DNA of 64,000 nucleotides from Limanda limanda. Lineage: Eukaryota > Chordata > Actinopteri > Pleuronectiformes > Pleuronectidae. A program made the translations under genes and the position numbers. The notes beneath the pieces are model-generated. The model did no database searches. It was not told the DNA's origin and saw only the letters and a list, made by a program, of their open reading frames with translations. Shown piece after piece: positions 36,561-49,228 of this stretch; position 1 is the first letter of the stretch, and every line of letters starts with the position of its first letter. Location: positions 434,001-498,000 of the forward strand of contig NW_026870579.1 of the NCBI RefSeq assembly GCF_963576545.1, read 5' to 3'.

Positions 36561-38513
36561 CAAGGATGGTACCGATCGATGCGCGCAACCCCATTTAGTG
36601 GGGGTAGAGCCTACTTGCAAGTCTCTCCGACCTTCACAAAAAAAGTTATTCAAGAATATCTCCTCAGATTTGGGGGAATTTCGTCGGTCGACCTCTTCCG
36701 AAGGTCGTACAAGCTCGGGGATGGTACCAATCGATCCGCAGGACCCAAATTAGTCCAGATGCAACCACTTTCCAAGTCTCTCCGACCTTCACAAAAAAAG
36801 TTATTCAAGAATATCTCTTTCTCCTATGTGCTTTCATCCCTAACCCTAACCCTAACCCTTCCGAAAGTCGGAGAAGCTCAAGGATGGTACCGATCGATGC
36901 GCGCAACCCCATTTAGTGGGGGTAGAGCCTACTTGCAAGTCTCTCCGACCTTCACAAAAAAAGTTATTCAAGAATATCTCCTCAGATTTGGGGGAATTTC
37001 GTCGGTCGACCTCTTCCGAAGGTCGTACAAGCTCGGGGATGGTACCAATCGATCCGCAGGACCCAAATTAGTCCAGATGCAACCACTTTCCAAGTCTCTC
37101 CGACCTTCACAAAAAAAGTTATTCAAGAATATCTCTTTCTCCTATGTGCTTTCATCCCTAACCCTAACCCTAACTTTTCCGAAAGTCGTAGAAGCTCAAG
37201 GATGGTACCGATCGATGCGCGCTACCCCATTTAGTGGGGGTAGAGCCTACTTGCAAGTCTCTCCGACCTTCACAAAAAAAGTTATTCAAGAATATCTCTT
37301 TCTCCTATGTGCTTTCATCCCTAACCCTAACCCTAACCCTTCCAAAAGTCGGAGAAGCTCAAGGATGGTACCGATCGATGCGCGCTACCCCATTTAGTGG
37401 GGGTAGAGCCTACTTGCATGTCTCTCCGACCTTCACAAAAAAAGTTATTCAAGAATATCTCCTCAGATTTGGGGGAATTTCGTCGGTCGACCTCTTCCGA
37501 AGGTCGTACAAGCTCGGGGATGGTACCAATCGATCTGCAGGACCCAAATTAGTCCAGATGCAACCACTTTCCAAGTCTCTCCGACCTTCACAAAAAAAGT
37601 TATTCAAGAATATCTCTTTCTCCTATGTGCTTTCATCCCTAACCCTAACCCTAACCCTTCCGAAAGTCGGAGAAGCTCAAGGATGGTACCGATCGATGCG
37701 CGCAACCCCATTTAGTGGTGGTAGAGCCTACTTGCAAGTCTCTCCGACCTTCACAAAAAAAGTTATTCAAGAATATCTCCTCAGATTTGGGGGAATTTCG
37801 TCGGTCGACCTCTTCCGAAGGTCGTACAAGCTCGGGGATGGTACCAATCGATCCGCAGGACCCAAATTAGTCCAGATGCAACCACTTTCCAAGTCTCTCC
37901 GACCTTCACAAAAAAAGTTATTCAAGAATATCTCTTTCTCCTATGTGCTTTCATCCCTAACCCTAACCCTAACCCTTCCGAAAGTCGGAGAAGCTCAAGG
38001 ATGGTACCGATCGATGCGCGCTACCCCATTTAGTGGGGGTAGAGCCTACTTGCAAGTCTCTCCGACCTTCACAAAAAAAGTTATTCAAGAATATCTCTTT
38101 CTCCTATGTGCTTTCATCCCTAACCCTAACCCTAACCCTTCCGAAAGTCGGAGAAGCTCAAGGATGGTACCGATCGATGCGCGCAACCCCATTTAGTGGG
38201 GGTAGAGCCTACTTGCAAGTCTCTCCGACCTTCACAAAAAAAGTTATTCAAGAATATCTCCTCAGATTTGGGGGAATTTCGTCGGTCGACCTCTTCCGAA
38301 GGTCGTACAAGCTCGGGGATGGTACCAATCGATCCGCAGGACCCAAATTAGTCCAGATGCAACCACTTTCCAAGTCTCTCCGACCTTCACAAAAAAAGTT
38401 ATTCAAGAATATCTCTTTCTCCTATGTGCTTTCATCCCTAACCCTAACCCTAACCCTTCCGAAAGTCGGAGAAGCTCAAGGATGGTACCGATCGATGCGC
38501 GCTACCCCATTTA
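35799..38513 (+). repeat. 1,598-bp tandem repeat
   Basis: 35799-37396 reads BA, BA, A, BA, BA, A, and from 37397 the order BA, BA, A, BA recurs. The second dimer of each copy has the rare GTGGTGG form (36117, 37715), and the first has GATCTGCAGG and GCATGTC. The 28123-28758 dimers are the same pair one 7,676-bp period earlier, so the pair exists three times. AACTTTTCC near 37173 is private. Confidence 0.85.
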
Positions 38514-41500
38514 GTGGGGGTAGAGCCTACTTGCAAGTCTCTCCGACCTTCACAAAAAAAGTTATTCAAGAATATCTCTTTCTCCTATGTGCTTTCATCC
38601 CTAACCCTAACCCTAACCCTTCCGAAAGTCGGAGAAGCTCAAGGATGGTACCGATCGATGCGCGCAACCCCATTTAGTGGGGGTAGAGCCTACTTGCAAG
38701 TCTCTCCGACCTTCACAAAAAAAGTTATTCAAGAATATCTCCTCAGATTTGGGGGAATTTCGTCGGTCGACCTCTTCCGAAGGTCGTACAAGCTCGGGGA
38801 TGGTACCAATCGATCCGCAGGACCCAAATTAGTCCAGATGCAACCACTTTCCAAGTCTCTCCGACCTTCACAAAAAAAGTTATTCAAGAATATCTCTTTC
38901 TCCTATGTGCTTTCATCCCTAACCCTAACCCTTTCGAAAGTCGGAGAAGCTCAAGGATGGTACCGATCGATGCGCGCAACCCCATTTAGTGGGGGTAGAG
39001 CCTACTTGCAAGTCTCTCCGACCTTCACAAAAAAAGTTATTCAAGAATATCTCTTTCTCCTATGTGCTTTCATCCCTAACCCTAACCCTTCCGAAAGTCG
39101 GAGAAGCTCAAGGATGGTACCGATCGATGCGCGCTACCCCATTTAGTGGGGGTAGAGCCTACTTGCAAGTCTCTCCGACCTTCACAAAAAAAGTTATTCA
39201 AGAATATCTCTTTCTCCTATGTGCTTTCATCCCTAACCCTAACCCTAACCCTTCCAAAAGTCGGAGAAGCTCAAGGATGGTACCGATCGATGCGCGCTAC
39301 CCCATTTAGTGGGGGTAGAGCCTACTTGCATGTCTCTCCGACCTTCACAAAAAAAGTTATTCAAGAATATCTCCTCAGATTTGGGGGAATTTCGTCGGTC
39401 GACCTCTTCCGAAGGTCGTACAAGCTCGGGGATGGTACCAATCGATCCGCAGGACCCAAATTAGTCCAGATGCAACCACTTTCCAAGTCTCTCCGACCTT
39501 CACAAAAAAAGTTATTCAAGAATATCTCTTTCTCCTATGTGCTTTCATCCCTAACCCTAACCCTAACCCTTCCGAAAGTCGGAGAAGCTCAAGGATGGTA
39601 CCGATCGATGCGCGCAACCCCATTTAGTGGGGGTAGAGCCTACTTGCAAGTCTCTCCGACCTTCACAAAAAACGTTATTCAAGAATATCTCCTCAGATTT
39701 GGGGGAATTTCGTCGGTCGACCTCTTCCGAAGGTCGTACAAGCTCGGGGATGGTACCAATCGATCCGCAGGACCCAAATTAGTCCAGATGCAACCACTTT
39801 CCAAGTCTCTCCGACCTTCACAAAAAAAGTTATTCAAGAATATCTCTTTCTCCTATGTGCTTTCATCCCTAACCCTAACCCTAACCCTTCCGAAAGTCGG
39901 AGAAGCTCAAGGATGGTACCGATCGATGCGCGCTACCCCATTTAGTGGGGGTAGAGCCTACTTGCAAGTCTCTCCGACCTTCACAAAAAAAGTTATTCAA
40001 GAATATCTCTTTCTCCTATGTGCTTTCATCCCTAACCCTAACCCTAACCCTTCCGAAAGTCGGAGAAGCTCAAGGATGGTACCGATCGATGCGCGCAACC
40101 CCATTTAGTGGGGGTAGAGCCTACTTGCAAGTCTCTCCGACCTTCACAAAAAAAGTTATTCAAGAATATCTCCTCAGATTTGGGGGAATTTCGTCGGTCG
40201 ACCTCTTCCGAAGGTCGTACAAGCTCGGGGATGGTACCAATCGATCCGCAGGACCCAAATTAGTCCAGATGCAACCACTTTCCAAGTCTCTCCGACCTTC
40301 ACAAAAAAAGTTATTCAAGAATATCTCTTTCTCCTATGTGCTTTCATCCCTAACCCTAACCCTTTCGAAAGTCGGAGAAGCTCAAGGATGGTACCGATCG
40401 ATGCGCGCAACCCCATTTAGTGGGGGTAGAGCCTACTTGCAAGTCTCTCCGACCTTCACAAAAAAAGTTATTCAAGAATATCTCTTTCTCCTATGTGCTT
40501 TCATCCCTAACCCTAACCCTAACCCTTCCGAAAGTCGGAGAAGCTCAAGGATGGTACCGATCGATGCGCGCTACCCCATTTAGTGGGGGTAGAGCCTACT
40601 TGCAAGTCTCTCCGACCTTCACAAAAAAAGTTATTCAAGAATATCTCTTTCTCCTATGTGCTTTCATCCCTAACCCTAACCCTAACCCTTCCAAAAGTCG
40701 GAGAAGCTCAAGGATGGTACCGATCGATGCGCGCTACCCCATTTAGTGGGGGTAGAGCCTACTTGCATGTCTCTCCGACCTTCACAAAAAAAGTTATTCA
40801 AGAATATCTCCTCAGATTTGGGGGAATTTCGTCGGTCGACCTCTTCCGAAGGTCGTACAAGCTCGGGGATGGTACCAATCGATCCGCAGGACCCAAATTA
40901 GTCCAGATGCAACCACTTTCCAAGTCTCTCCGACCTTCACAAAAAAAGTTATTCAAGAATATCTCTTTCTCCTATGTGCTTTCATCCCTAACCCTAACCC
41001 TAACCCTTCCGAAAGTCGGAGAAGCTCAAGGATGGTACCGATCGATGCGCGCAACCCCATTTAGTGGGGGTAGAGCCTACTTGCAAGTCTCTCCGACCTT
41101 CACAAAAAACGTTATTCAAGAATATCTCCTCAGATTTGGGGGAATTTCGTCGGTCGACCTCTTCCGAAGGTCGTACAAGCTCGGGGATGGTACCAATCGA
41201 TCCGCAGGACCCAAATTAGTCCAGATGCAACCACTTTCCAAGTCTCTCCGACCTTCACAAAAAAAGTTATTCAAGAATATCTCTTTCTCCTATGTGCTTT
41301 CATCCCTAACCCTAACCCTTTCGAAAGTCGGAGAAGCTCAAGGATGGTACCGATCGATGCGCGCTACCCCATTTAGTGGGGGTAGAGCCTACTTGCAAGT
41401 CTCTCCGACCTTCACAAAAAAAGTTATTCAAGAATATCTCTTTCTCCTATGTGCTTTCATCCCTAACCCTAACCCTAACCCTTCCGAAAGTCGGAGAAGC

Positions 41501-44251
41501 TCAAGGATGGTACCAATCGATGCGCGCTACCCCATTTAGTGGGGGTAGAGCCTACTTGCAAGTCTCTCCGACCTTCACAAAAAAAGTTATTCAAGAATAT
41601 CTCTTTCTCCTATGTGCTTTCATCCCTAACCCTAACCCTAACCCTTCCGAAAGTCGGAGAAGCTCAAGGATGGTACCGATCGATGCGCGCAACCCCATTT
41701 AGTGGGGGTAGAGCCTACTTGCAAGTCTCTCCGACCTTCACAAAAAAAGTTATTCAAGAATATCTCCTCAGATTTGGGGGAATTTCGTCGGTCGACCTCT
41801 TCCGAAGGTCGTACAAGCTCGGGGATGGTACCAATCGATCCGCAGGACCCAAATTAGTCCAGATGCAACCACTTTCCAAGTCTCTCCGACCTTCACAAAA
41901 AAAGTTATTCAAGAATATCTCTTTCTCCTATGTGCTTTCATCCCTAACCCTAACCCTAACCCTTCCGAAAGTCGGAGAAGCTCAAGGATGGTACCGATCG
42001 ATGCGCGCTACCCCATTTAGTGGGGGTAGAGCCTACTTGCAAGTCTCTCCGACCTTCACAAAAAAAGTTATTCAAGAATATCTCTTTCTCCTATGTGCTT
42101 TCATCCCTAACCCTAACCCTAACCCTTCCGAAAGTCGGAGAAGCTCAAGGATGGTACCGATCGATGCGCGCTACCCCATTTAGTGGGGGTAGAGCCTACT
42201 TGCAAGTCTCTCCGACCTTCACAAAAAAAGTTATTCAAGAATATCTCTTTCTCCTATGTGCTTTCATCCCTAACCCTAACCCTAACCCTTCCGAAAGTCG
42301 TAGAAGCTCAAGGATGGTACCGATCGATGCGCGCTACCCCATTTAGTGGGGGTAGAGCCTACTTGCAAGTCTCTCCGACCTTCACAAAAAAAGTTATTCA
42401 AGAATATCTCTTTCTCCTATGTGCTTTCATCCCTAACCCTAACCCTAACCCTTCCAAAAGTCGGAGAAGCTCAAGGATGGTACCGATCGATGCGCGCTAC
42501 CCCATTTAGTGGGGGTAGAGCCTACTTGCATGTCTCTCCGACCTTCACAAAAAAAGTTATTCAAGAATATCTCCTCAGATTTGGGGGAATTTCGTCGGTC
42601 GACCTCTTCCGAAGGTCGTACAAGCTCGGGGATGGTACCAATCGATCTGCAGGACCCAAATTAGTCCAGATGCAACCACTTTCCAAGTCTCTCCGACCTT
42701 CACAAAAAAAGTTATTCAAGAATATCTCTTTCTCCTATGTGCTTTCATCCCTAACCCTAACCCTAACCCTTCCAAAAGTCGGAGAAGCTCAAGGATGGTA
42801 CCGATCGATGCGCGCTACCCCATTTAGTGGGGGTAGAGCCTACTTGCATGTCTCTCCGACCTTCACAAAAAAAGTTATTCAAGAATATCTCCTCAGATTT
42901 GGGGGAATTTCGTCGGTCGACCTCTTCCGAAGGTCGTACAAGCTCGGGGATGGTACCAATCGATCCGCAGGACCCAAATTAGTCCAGATGCAACCACTTT
43001 CCAAGTCTCCCCGACCTTCACAAAAAAAGTTATTCAAGAATATCTCTTTCTCCTATGTGCTTTCATCCCTAACCCTAACCCTTCCGAAAGTCGGAGAAGC
43101 TCAAGGATGGTACCGATCGATGCGCGCAACCCCATTTAGTGGGGGTAGAGCCTACTTGCAAGTCTCTCCGACCTTCACAAAAAACGTTATTCAAGAATAT
43201 CTCCTCAGATTTGGGGGAATTTCGTCGGTCGACCTCTTCCGAAGGTCGTACAAGCTCGGGGATGGTACCAATCGATCCGCAGGACCCAAATTAGTCCAGA
43301 TGCAACCACTTTCCAAGTCTCTCCGACCTTCACAAAAAAAGTTATTCAAGAATATCTCTTTCTCCTATGTGCTTTCATCCCTAACCCTAACCCTTTCGAA
43401 AGTCGGAGAAGCTCAAGGATGGTACCGATCGATGCGCGCTACCCCATTTAGTGGGGGTAGAGCCTACTTGCAAGTCTCTCCGACCTTCACAAAAAAAGTT
43501 ATTCAAGAATATCTCTTTCTCCTATGTGCTTTCATCCCTAACCCTAACCCTAACCCTTCCGAAAGTCGGAGAAGCTCAAGGATGGTACCAATCGATGCGC
43601 GCTACCCCATTTAGTGGGGGTAGAGCCTACTTGCAAGTCTCTCCGACCTTCACAAAAAAAGTTATTCAAGAATATCTCTTTCTCCTATGTGCTTTCATCC
43701 CTAACCCTAACCCTAACCCTTCCGAAAGTCGGAGAAGCTCAAGGATGGTACCGATCGATGCGCGCAACCCCATTTAGTGGGGGTAGAGCCTACTTGCAAG
43801 TCTCTCCGACCTTCACAAAAAACGTTATTCAAGAATATCTCCTCAGATTTGGGGGAATTTCGTCGGTCGACCTCTTCCGAAGGTCGTACAAGCTCGGGGA
43901 TGGTACCAATCGATCCGCAGGACCCAAATTAGTCCAGATGCAACCACTTTCCAAGTCTCTCCGACCTTCACAAAAAAAGTTATTCAAGAATATCTCTTTC
44001 TCCTATGTGCTTTCATCCCTAACCCTAACCCTTTCGAAAGTCGGAGAAGCTCAAGGATGGTACCGATCGATGCGCGCTACCCCATTTAGTGGGGGTAGAG
44101 CCTACTTGCAAGTCTCTCCGACCTTCACAAAAAAAGTTATTCAAGAATATCTCTTTCTCCTATGTGCTTTCATCCCTAACCCTAACCCTAACCCTTCCGA
44201 AAGTCGGAGAAGCTCAAGGATGGTACCAATCGATGCGCGCTACCCCATTTA
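36598..44251 (+). repeat. Array block (type II), 36.6-44.3 kb
   Basis: The order is BA, BA, A, BA, BA, A, BA, A, BA312, A157, A, BA, BA, A, BA312, A, A, BA, BA312, A, A, BA, A, A, A, BA, BA312, BA312, A, A, BA312, A. Two-hexamer dimers here mostly carry TTTCGAAAG (a BstBI TTCGAA site). A B-head variant AAAAAACGTT appears near 39673, 41110, 43185 and 43823. A 1,437-bp repeat links 39146-40582 with 40583 onward (A, BA, BA with the ACGTT head). Two dimers (38677 and 40108) end GCGCAACCCC but are followed by a lone A, an exception to the usual pairing. A private CTCCCCGACC lies near 43010. Confidence 0.87.
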
Positions 44252-46191
44252 GTGGGGGTAGAGCCTACTTGCAAGTCTCTCCGACCTTCACAAAAAAAGT
44301 TATTCAAGAATATCTCTTTCTCCTATGTGCTTTCATCCCTAACCCTAACCCTAACCCTTCCGAAAGTCGGAGAAGCTCAAGGATGGTACCGATCGATGCG
44401 CGCAACCCCATTTAGTGGGGGTAGAGCCTACTTGCAAGTCTCTCCGACCTTCACAAAAAAAGTTATTCAAGAATATCTCCTCAGATTTGGGGGAATTTCG
44501 TCGTTCGACCTCTTCCGAAGGTCGTACAAGCTCGGGGATGGTACCAATCGATCCGCAGGACCCAAATTAGTCCAGATGCAACCACTTTCCAAGTCTCTCC
44601 GACCTTCACAAAAAAAGTTATTCAAGAATATCTCTTTCTCCTATGTGCTTTCATCCCTAACCCTAACCCTAACCCTTCCGAAAGTCGGAGAAGCTCAAGG
44701 ATGGTACCGATCGATGCGCGCTACCCCATTTAGTGGGGGTAGAGCCTACTTGCAAGTCTCTCCGACCTTCACAAAAAAAGTTATTCAAGAATATCTCTTT
44801 CTCCTATGTGCTTTCATCCCTAACCCTAACCCTAACCCTTCCGAAAGTCGGAGAAGCTCAAGGATAGTACCGATCGATGCGCGCTACCCCATTTAGTGGG
44901 GGTAGAGCCTACTTGCAAGTCTCTCCGACCTTCACAAAAAAAGTTATTCAAGAATATCTCTTTCTCCTATGTGCTTTCATCCCTAACCCTAACCCTAACC
45001 CTTCCGAAAGTCGTAGAAGCTCAAGGATGGTACCGATCGATGCGCGCTACCCCATTTAGTGGGGGTAGAGCCTACTTGCAAGTCTCTCCGACCTTCACAA
45101 AAAAAGTTATTCAAGAATATCTCTTTCTCCTATGTGCTTTCATCCCTAACCCTAACCCTAACCCTTCCGAAAGTCGGAGAAGCTCAAGGATGGTACCAAT
45201 CGATGCGCGCTACCCCATTTAGTGGGGGTAGAGCCTACTTGCAAGTCTCTCCGACCTTCACAAAAAAAGTTATTCAAGAATATCTCTTTCTCCTATGTGC
45301 TTTCATCCCTAACCCTAACCCTAACCCTTCCGAAAGTCGGAGAAGCTCAAGGATGGTACCGATCGATGCGCGCAACCCCATTTAGTGGGGGTAGAGCCTA
45401 CTTGCAAGTCTCTCCGACCTTCACAAAAAAAGTTATTCAAGAATATCTCCTCAGATTTGGGGGAATTTCGTCGTTCGACCTCTTCCGAAGGTCGTACAAG
45501 CTCGGGGATGGTACCAATCGATCCGCAGGACCCAAATTAGTCCAGATGCAACCACTTTCCAAGTCTCTCCGACCTTCACAAAAAAAGTTATTCAAGAATA
45601 TCTCTTTCTCCTATGTGCTTTCATCCCTAACCCTAACCCTAACCCTTCCGAAAGTCGGAGAAGCTCAAGGATGGTACCGATCGATGCGCGCTACCCCATT
45701 TAGTGGGGGTAGAGCCTACTTGCAAGTCTCTCCGACCTTCACAAAAAAAGTTATTCAAGAATATCTCTTTCTCCTATGTGCTTTCATCCCTAACCCTAAC
45801 CCTAACCCTTCCGAAAGTCGGAGAAGCTCAAGGATAGTACCGATCGATGCGCGCTACCCCATTTAGTGGGGGTAGAGCCTACTTGCAAGTCTCTCCGACC
45901 TTCACAAAAAAAGTTATTCAAGAATATCTCTTTCTCCTATGTGCTTTCATCCCTAACCCTAACCCTAACCCTTCCGAAAGTCGTAGAAGCTCAAGGATGG
46001 TACCGATCGATGCGCGCTACCCCATTTAGTGGGGGTAGAGCCTACTTGCAAGTCTCTCCGACCTTCACAAAAAAAGTTATTCAAGAATATCTCTTTCTCC
46101 TATGTGCTTTCATCCCTAACCCTAACCCTAACCCTTCCAAAAGTCGGAGAAGCTCAAGGATGGTACCGATCGATGCGCGCTACCCCATTTA
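44252..46191 (+). repeat. 970-bp tandem duplication at 44.3-46.2 kb
   Basis: A, BA, A, A, A (44252-45221) is repeated at 45222-46191. TCGTTCGACC in the B core (44504 and 45474) and GGATAGTACC, which destroys the KpnI site (44866 and 45836), recur at exactly 970 bp. The last A of copy 2 has TTCCAAAAG instead of TTCCGAAAG, and the third A of each copy (44896, 45866) has GTCGTAG. The length equals the 17.2-kb repeat, but the markers show separate origins. Confidence 0.9.
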
Positions 46192-49100
46192 GTGGGGGTA
46201 GAGCCTACTTGCATGTCTCTCCGACCTTCACAAAAAAAGTTATTCAAGAATATCTCCTCAGATTTGGGGGAATTTCGTCGGTCGACCTCTTCCGAAGGTC
46301 GTACAAGCTCGGGGATGGTACCAATCGATCTGCAGGACCCAAATTAGTCCAGATGCAACCACTTTCCAAGTCTCTCCGACCTTCACAAAAAAAGTTATTC
46401 AAGAATATCTCTTTCTCCTATGTGCTTTCATCCCTAACCCTAACCCTAACCCTTCCGAAAGTCGGAGAAGCTCAAGGATGGTACCGATCGATGCGCGCAA
46501 CCCCATTTAGTGGGGGTAGAGCCTACTTGCAAGTCTCTCCGACCTTCACAAAAAAAGTTATTCAAGAATATCTCCTCAGATTTGGGGGAATTTCGTCGGT
46601 CGACCTCTTCCGAAGGTCGTACAAGCTCGGGGATGGTACCAATCGATCCGCAGGACCCAAATTAGTCCAGATGCAACCACTTTCCAAGTCTCTCCGACCT
46701 TCACAAAAAAAGTTATTCAAGAATATCTCTTTCTCCTATGTGCTTTCATCCCTAACCCTAACCCTAACCCTTCCGAAAGTCGGAGAAGCTCAAGGATGGT
46801 ACCGATCGATGCGCGCTACCCCATTTAGTGGGGGTAGAGCCTACTTGCAAGTCTCTCCGACCTTCACAAAAAAAGTTATTCAAGAATATCTCTTTCTCCT
46901 ATGTGCTTTCATCCCTAACCCTAACCCTAACCCTTCCGAAAGTCGGAGAAGCTCAAGGATGGTACAGATCGATGCGCGCAACCCCATTTAGTGGGGGTAG
47001 AGCCTACTTGCAAGTCTCTCCGACCTTCACAAAAAAAGTTATTCAAGAATATCTCCTCAGATTTGGGGGAATTTCGTCGGTCGACCTCTTCCGAAGGTCG
47101 TACAAGCTCGGGGATGGTACCAATCGATCCGCAGGACCCAAATTAGTCCAGATGCAACCACTTTCCAAGTCTCTCCGACCTTCACAAAAAAAGTTATTCA
47201 AGAATATCTCTTTCTCCTATGTGCTTTCATCCCTAACCCTAACCCTTTCGAAAGTCGGAGAAGCTCAAGGATGGTACCGATCGATGCGCGCTACCCCATT
47301 TAGTGGGGGTAGAGCCTACTTGCAAGTCTCTCCGACCTTCACAAAAAAAGTTATTCAAGAATATCTCTTTCTCCTATGTGCTTTCAACCCTAACCCTAAC
47401 CCTAACCCTTCCGAAAGTCGGAGAAGCTCAAGGATGGTACCGATCGATGCGCGCTACCCCATTTAGTGGGGGTAGAGCCTACTTGCAAGTCTCTCCGACC
47501 TTCACAAAAAAAGTTATTCAAGAATATCTCCTCAGATTTGGGGGAATTTCGTCGGTCGACCTCTTCCGAAGGTCGTACAAGCTCGGGGATGGTACCAATC
47601 GATCCGCAGGACCCAAATTAGTCCAGATGCAACCACTTTCCAAGTCTCTCCGACCTTCACAAAAAAAGTTATTCAAGAATATCTCTTTCTCCTATGTGCT
47701 TTCATCCCTAACCCTAACCCTAACCCTTCCGAAAGTCGGAGAAGCTCAAGGATGGTACCGATCGATGCGCGCTACCCCATTTAGTGGGGGTAGAGCCTAC
47801 TTGCAAGTCTCTCCGACCTTCACAAAAAAAGTTATTCAAGAATATCTCTTTCTCCTATGTGCTTTCATCCCTAACCCTAACCCTAACCCTTCCGAAAGTC
47901 GGAGAAGCTCAAGGATGGTACAGATCGATGCGCGCAACCCCATTTAGTGGGGGTAGAGCCTACTTGCAAGTCTCTCCGACCTTCACAAAAAAAGTTATTC
48001 AAGAATATCTCCTCAGATTTGGGGGAATTTCGTCGGTCGACCTCTTCCGAAGGTCGTACAAGCTCGGGGATGGTACCAATCGATCCGCAGGACCCAAATT
48101 AGTCCAGATGCAACCACTTTCCAAGTCTCTCCGACCTTCACAAAAAAAGTTATTCAAGAATATCTCTTTCTCCTATGTGCTTTCATCCCTAACCCTAACC
48201 CTTTCGAAAGTCGGAGAAGCTCAAGGATGGTACCGATCGATGCGCGCTACCCCATTTAGTGGGGGTAGAGCCTACTTGCAAGTCTCTCCGACCTTCACAA
48301 AAAAAGTTATTCAAGAATATCTCTTTCTCCTATGTGCTTTCAACCCTAACCCTAACCCTAACCCTTCCGAAAGTCGGAGAAGCTCAAGGATGGTACCGAT
48401 CGATGCGCGCTACCCCATTTAGTGGGGGTAGAGCCTACTTGCAAGTCTCTCCGACCTTCACAAAAAAAGTTATTCAAGAATATCTCTTTCTCCTATGTGC
48501 TTTCATCCCTAACCCTAACCCTAACCCTTCCGAAAGTCGGAGAAGCTCAAGGATGGTACCGATCGATGCGCGCAACCCCATTTAGTGGGGGTAGAGCCTA
48601 CTTGCAAGTCTCTCCGACCTTCACAAAAAAAGTTATTCAAGAATATCTCCTCAGATTTGGGGGAATTTCGTCGGTCGACCTCTTCCGAAGGTCGTACAAG
48701 CTCGGGGATGGTACCAATCGATCCGCAGGACCCAAATTAGTCCAGATGCAACCACTTTCCAAGTCTCTCCGACCTTCACAAAAAAAGTTATTCAAGAATA
48801 TCTCTTTCTCCTATGTGCTTTCATCCCTAACCCTAACCCTAACCCTTCCGAAAGTCGGAGAAGCTCAAGGATGGTACCGATCGATGCGCGCTACCCCATT
48901 TAGTGGGGGTAGAGCCTACTTGCAAGTCTCTCCGACCTTCACAAAAAAAGTTATTCAAGAATATCTCTTTCTCCTATGTGCTTTCATCCCTAACCCTAAC
49001 CCTAACCCTTCCGAAAGTCGGAGAAGCTCAAGGATGGTACCGATCGATGCGCGCTACCCCATTTAGTGGGGGTAGAGCCTACTTGCAAGTCTCTCCGACC

Positions 49101-49228
49101 TTCACAAAAAAAGTTATTCAAGAATATCTCTTTCTCCTATGTGCTTTCATCCCTAACCCTAACCCTAACCCTTCCGAAAGTCGGAGAAGCTCAAGGATGG
49201 AACCGATCGATGCGCGCTACCCCATTTA
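46192..49228 (+). repeat. Array block with 956-bp repeat, 46.2-49.2 kb
   Basis: The order is BA, BA, A, BA312, A, BA, A, BA312, A, A, BA, A, A. The segment A, BA312, A, BA at 46828-47783 (956 bp) recurs in part from 47784 (A, BA312, A). Linked markers are GGTACAGATC (near 46963 and 47919), TTTCGAAAG in the two-hexamer dimer, and TTTCAACCC (near 47386 and 48342), which extends the telomeric run by CCC-like bases. Confidence 0.86.

Noticed and set aside
42346..43614. A 422-codon open frame, and many similar frames of 60-420 codons across the window
   Set aside because: They are the same repeat read in successive frames, overlap each other, mostly rely on GTG or TTG starts at the GTGGGGG landmark, and end at the same TAG in the A tail. 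Frame continuity follows from unit length. No recognisable domain or coding bias is seen.
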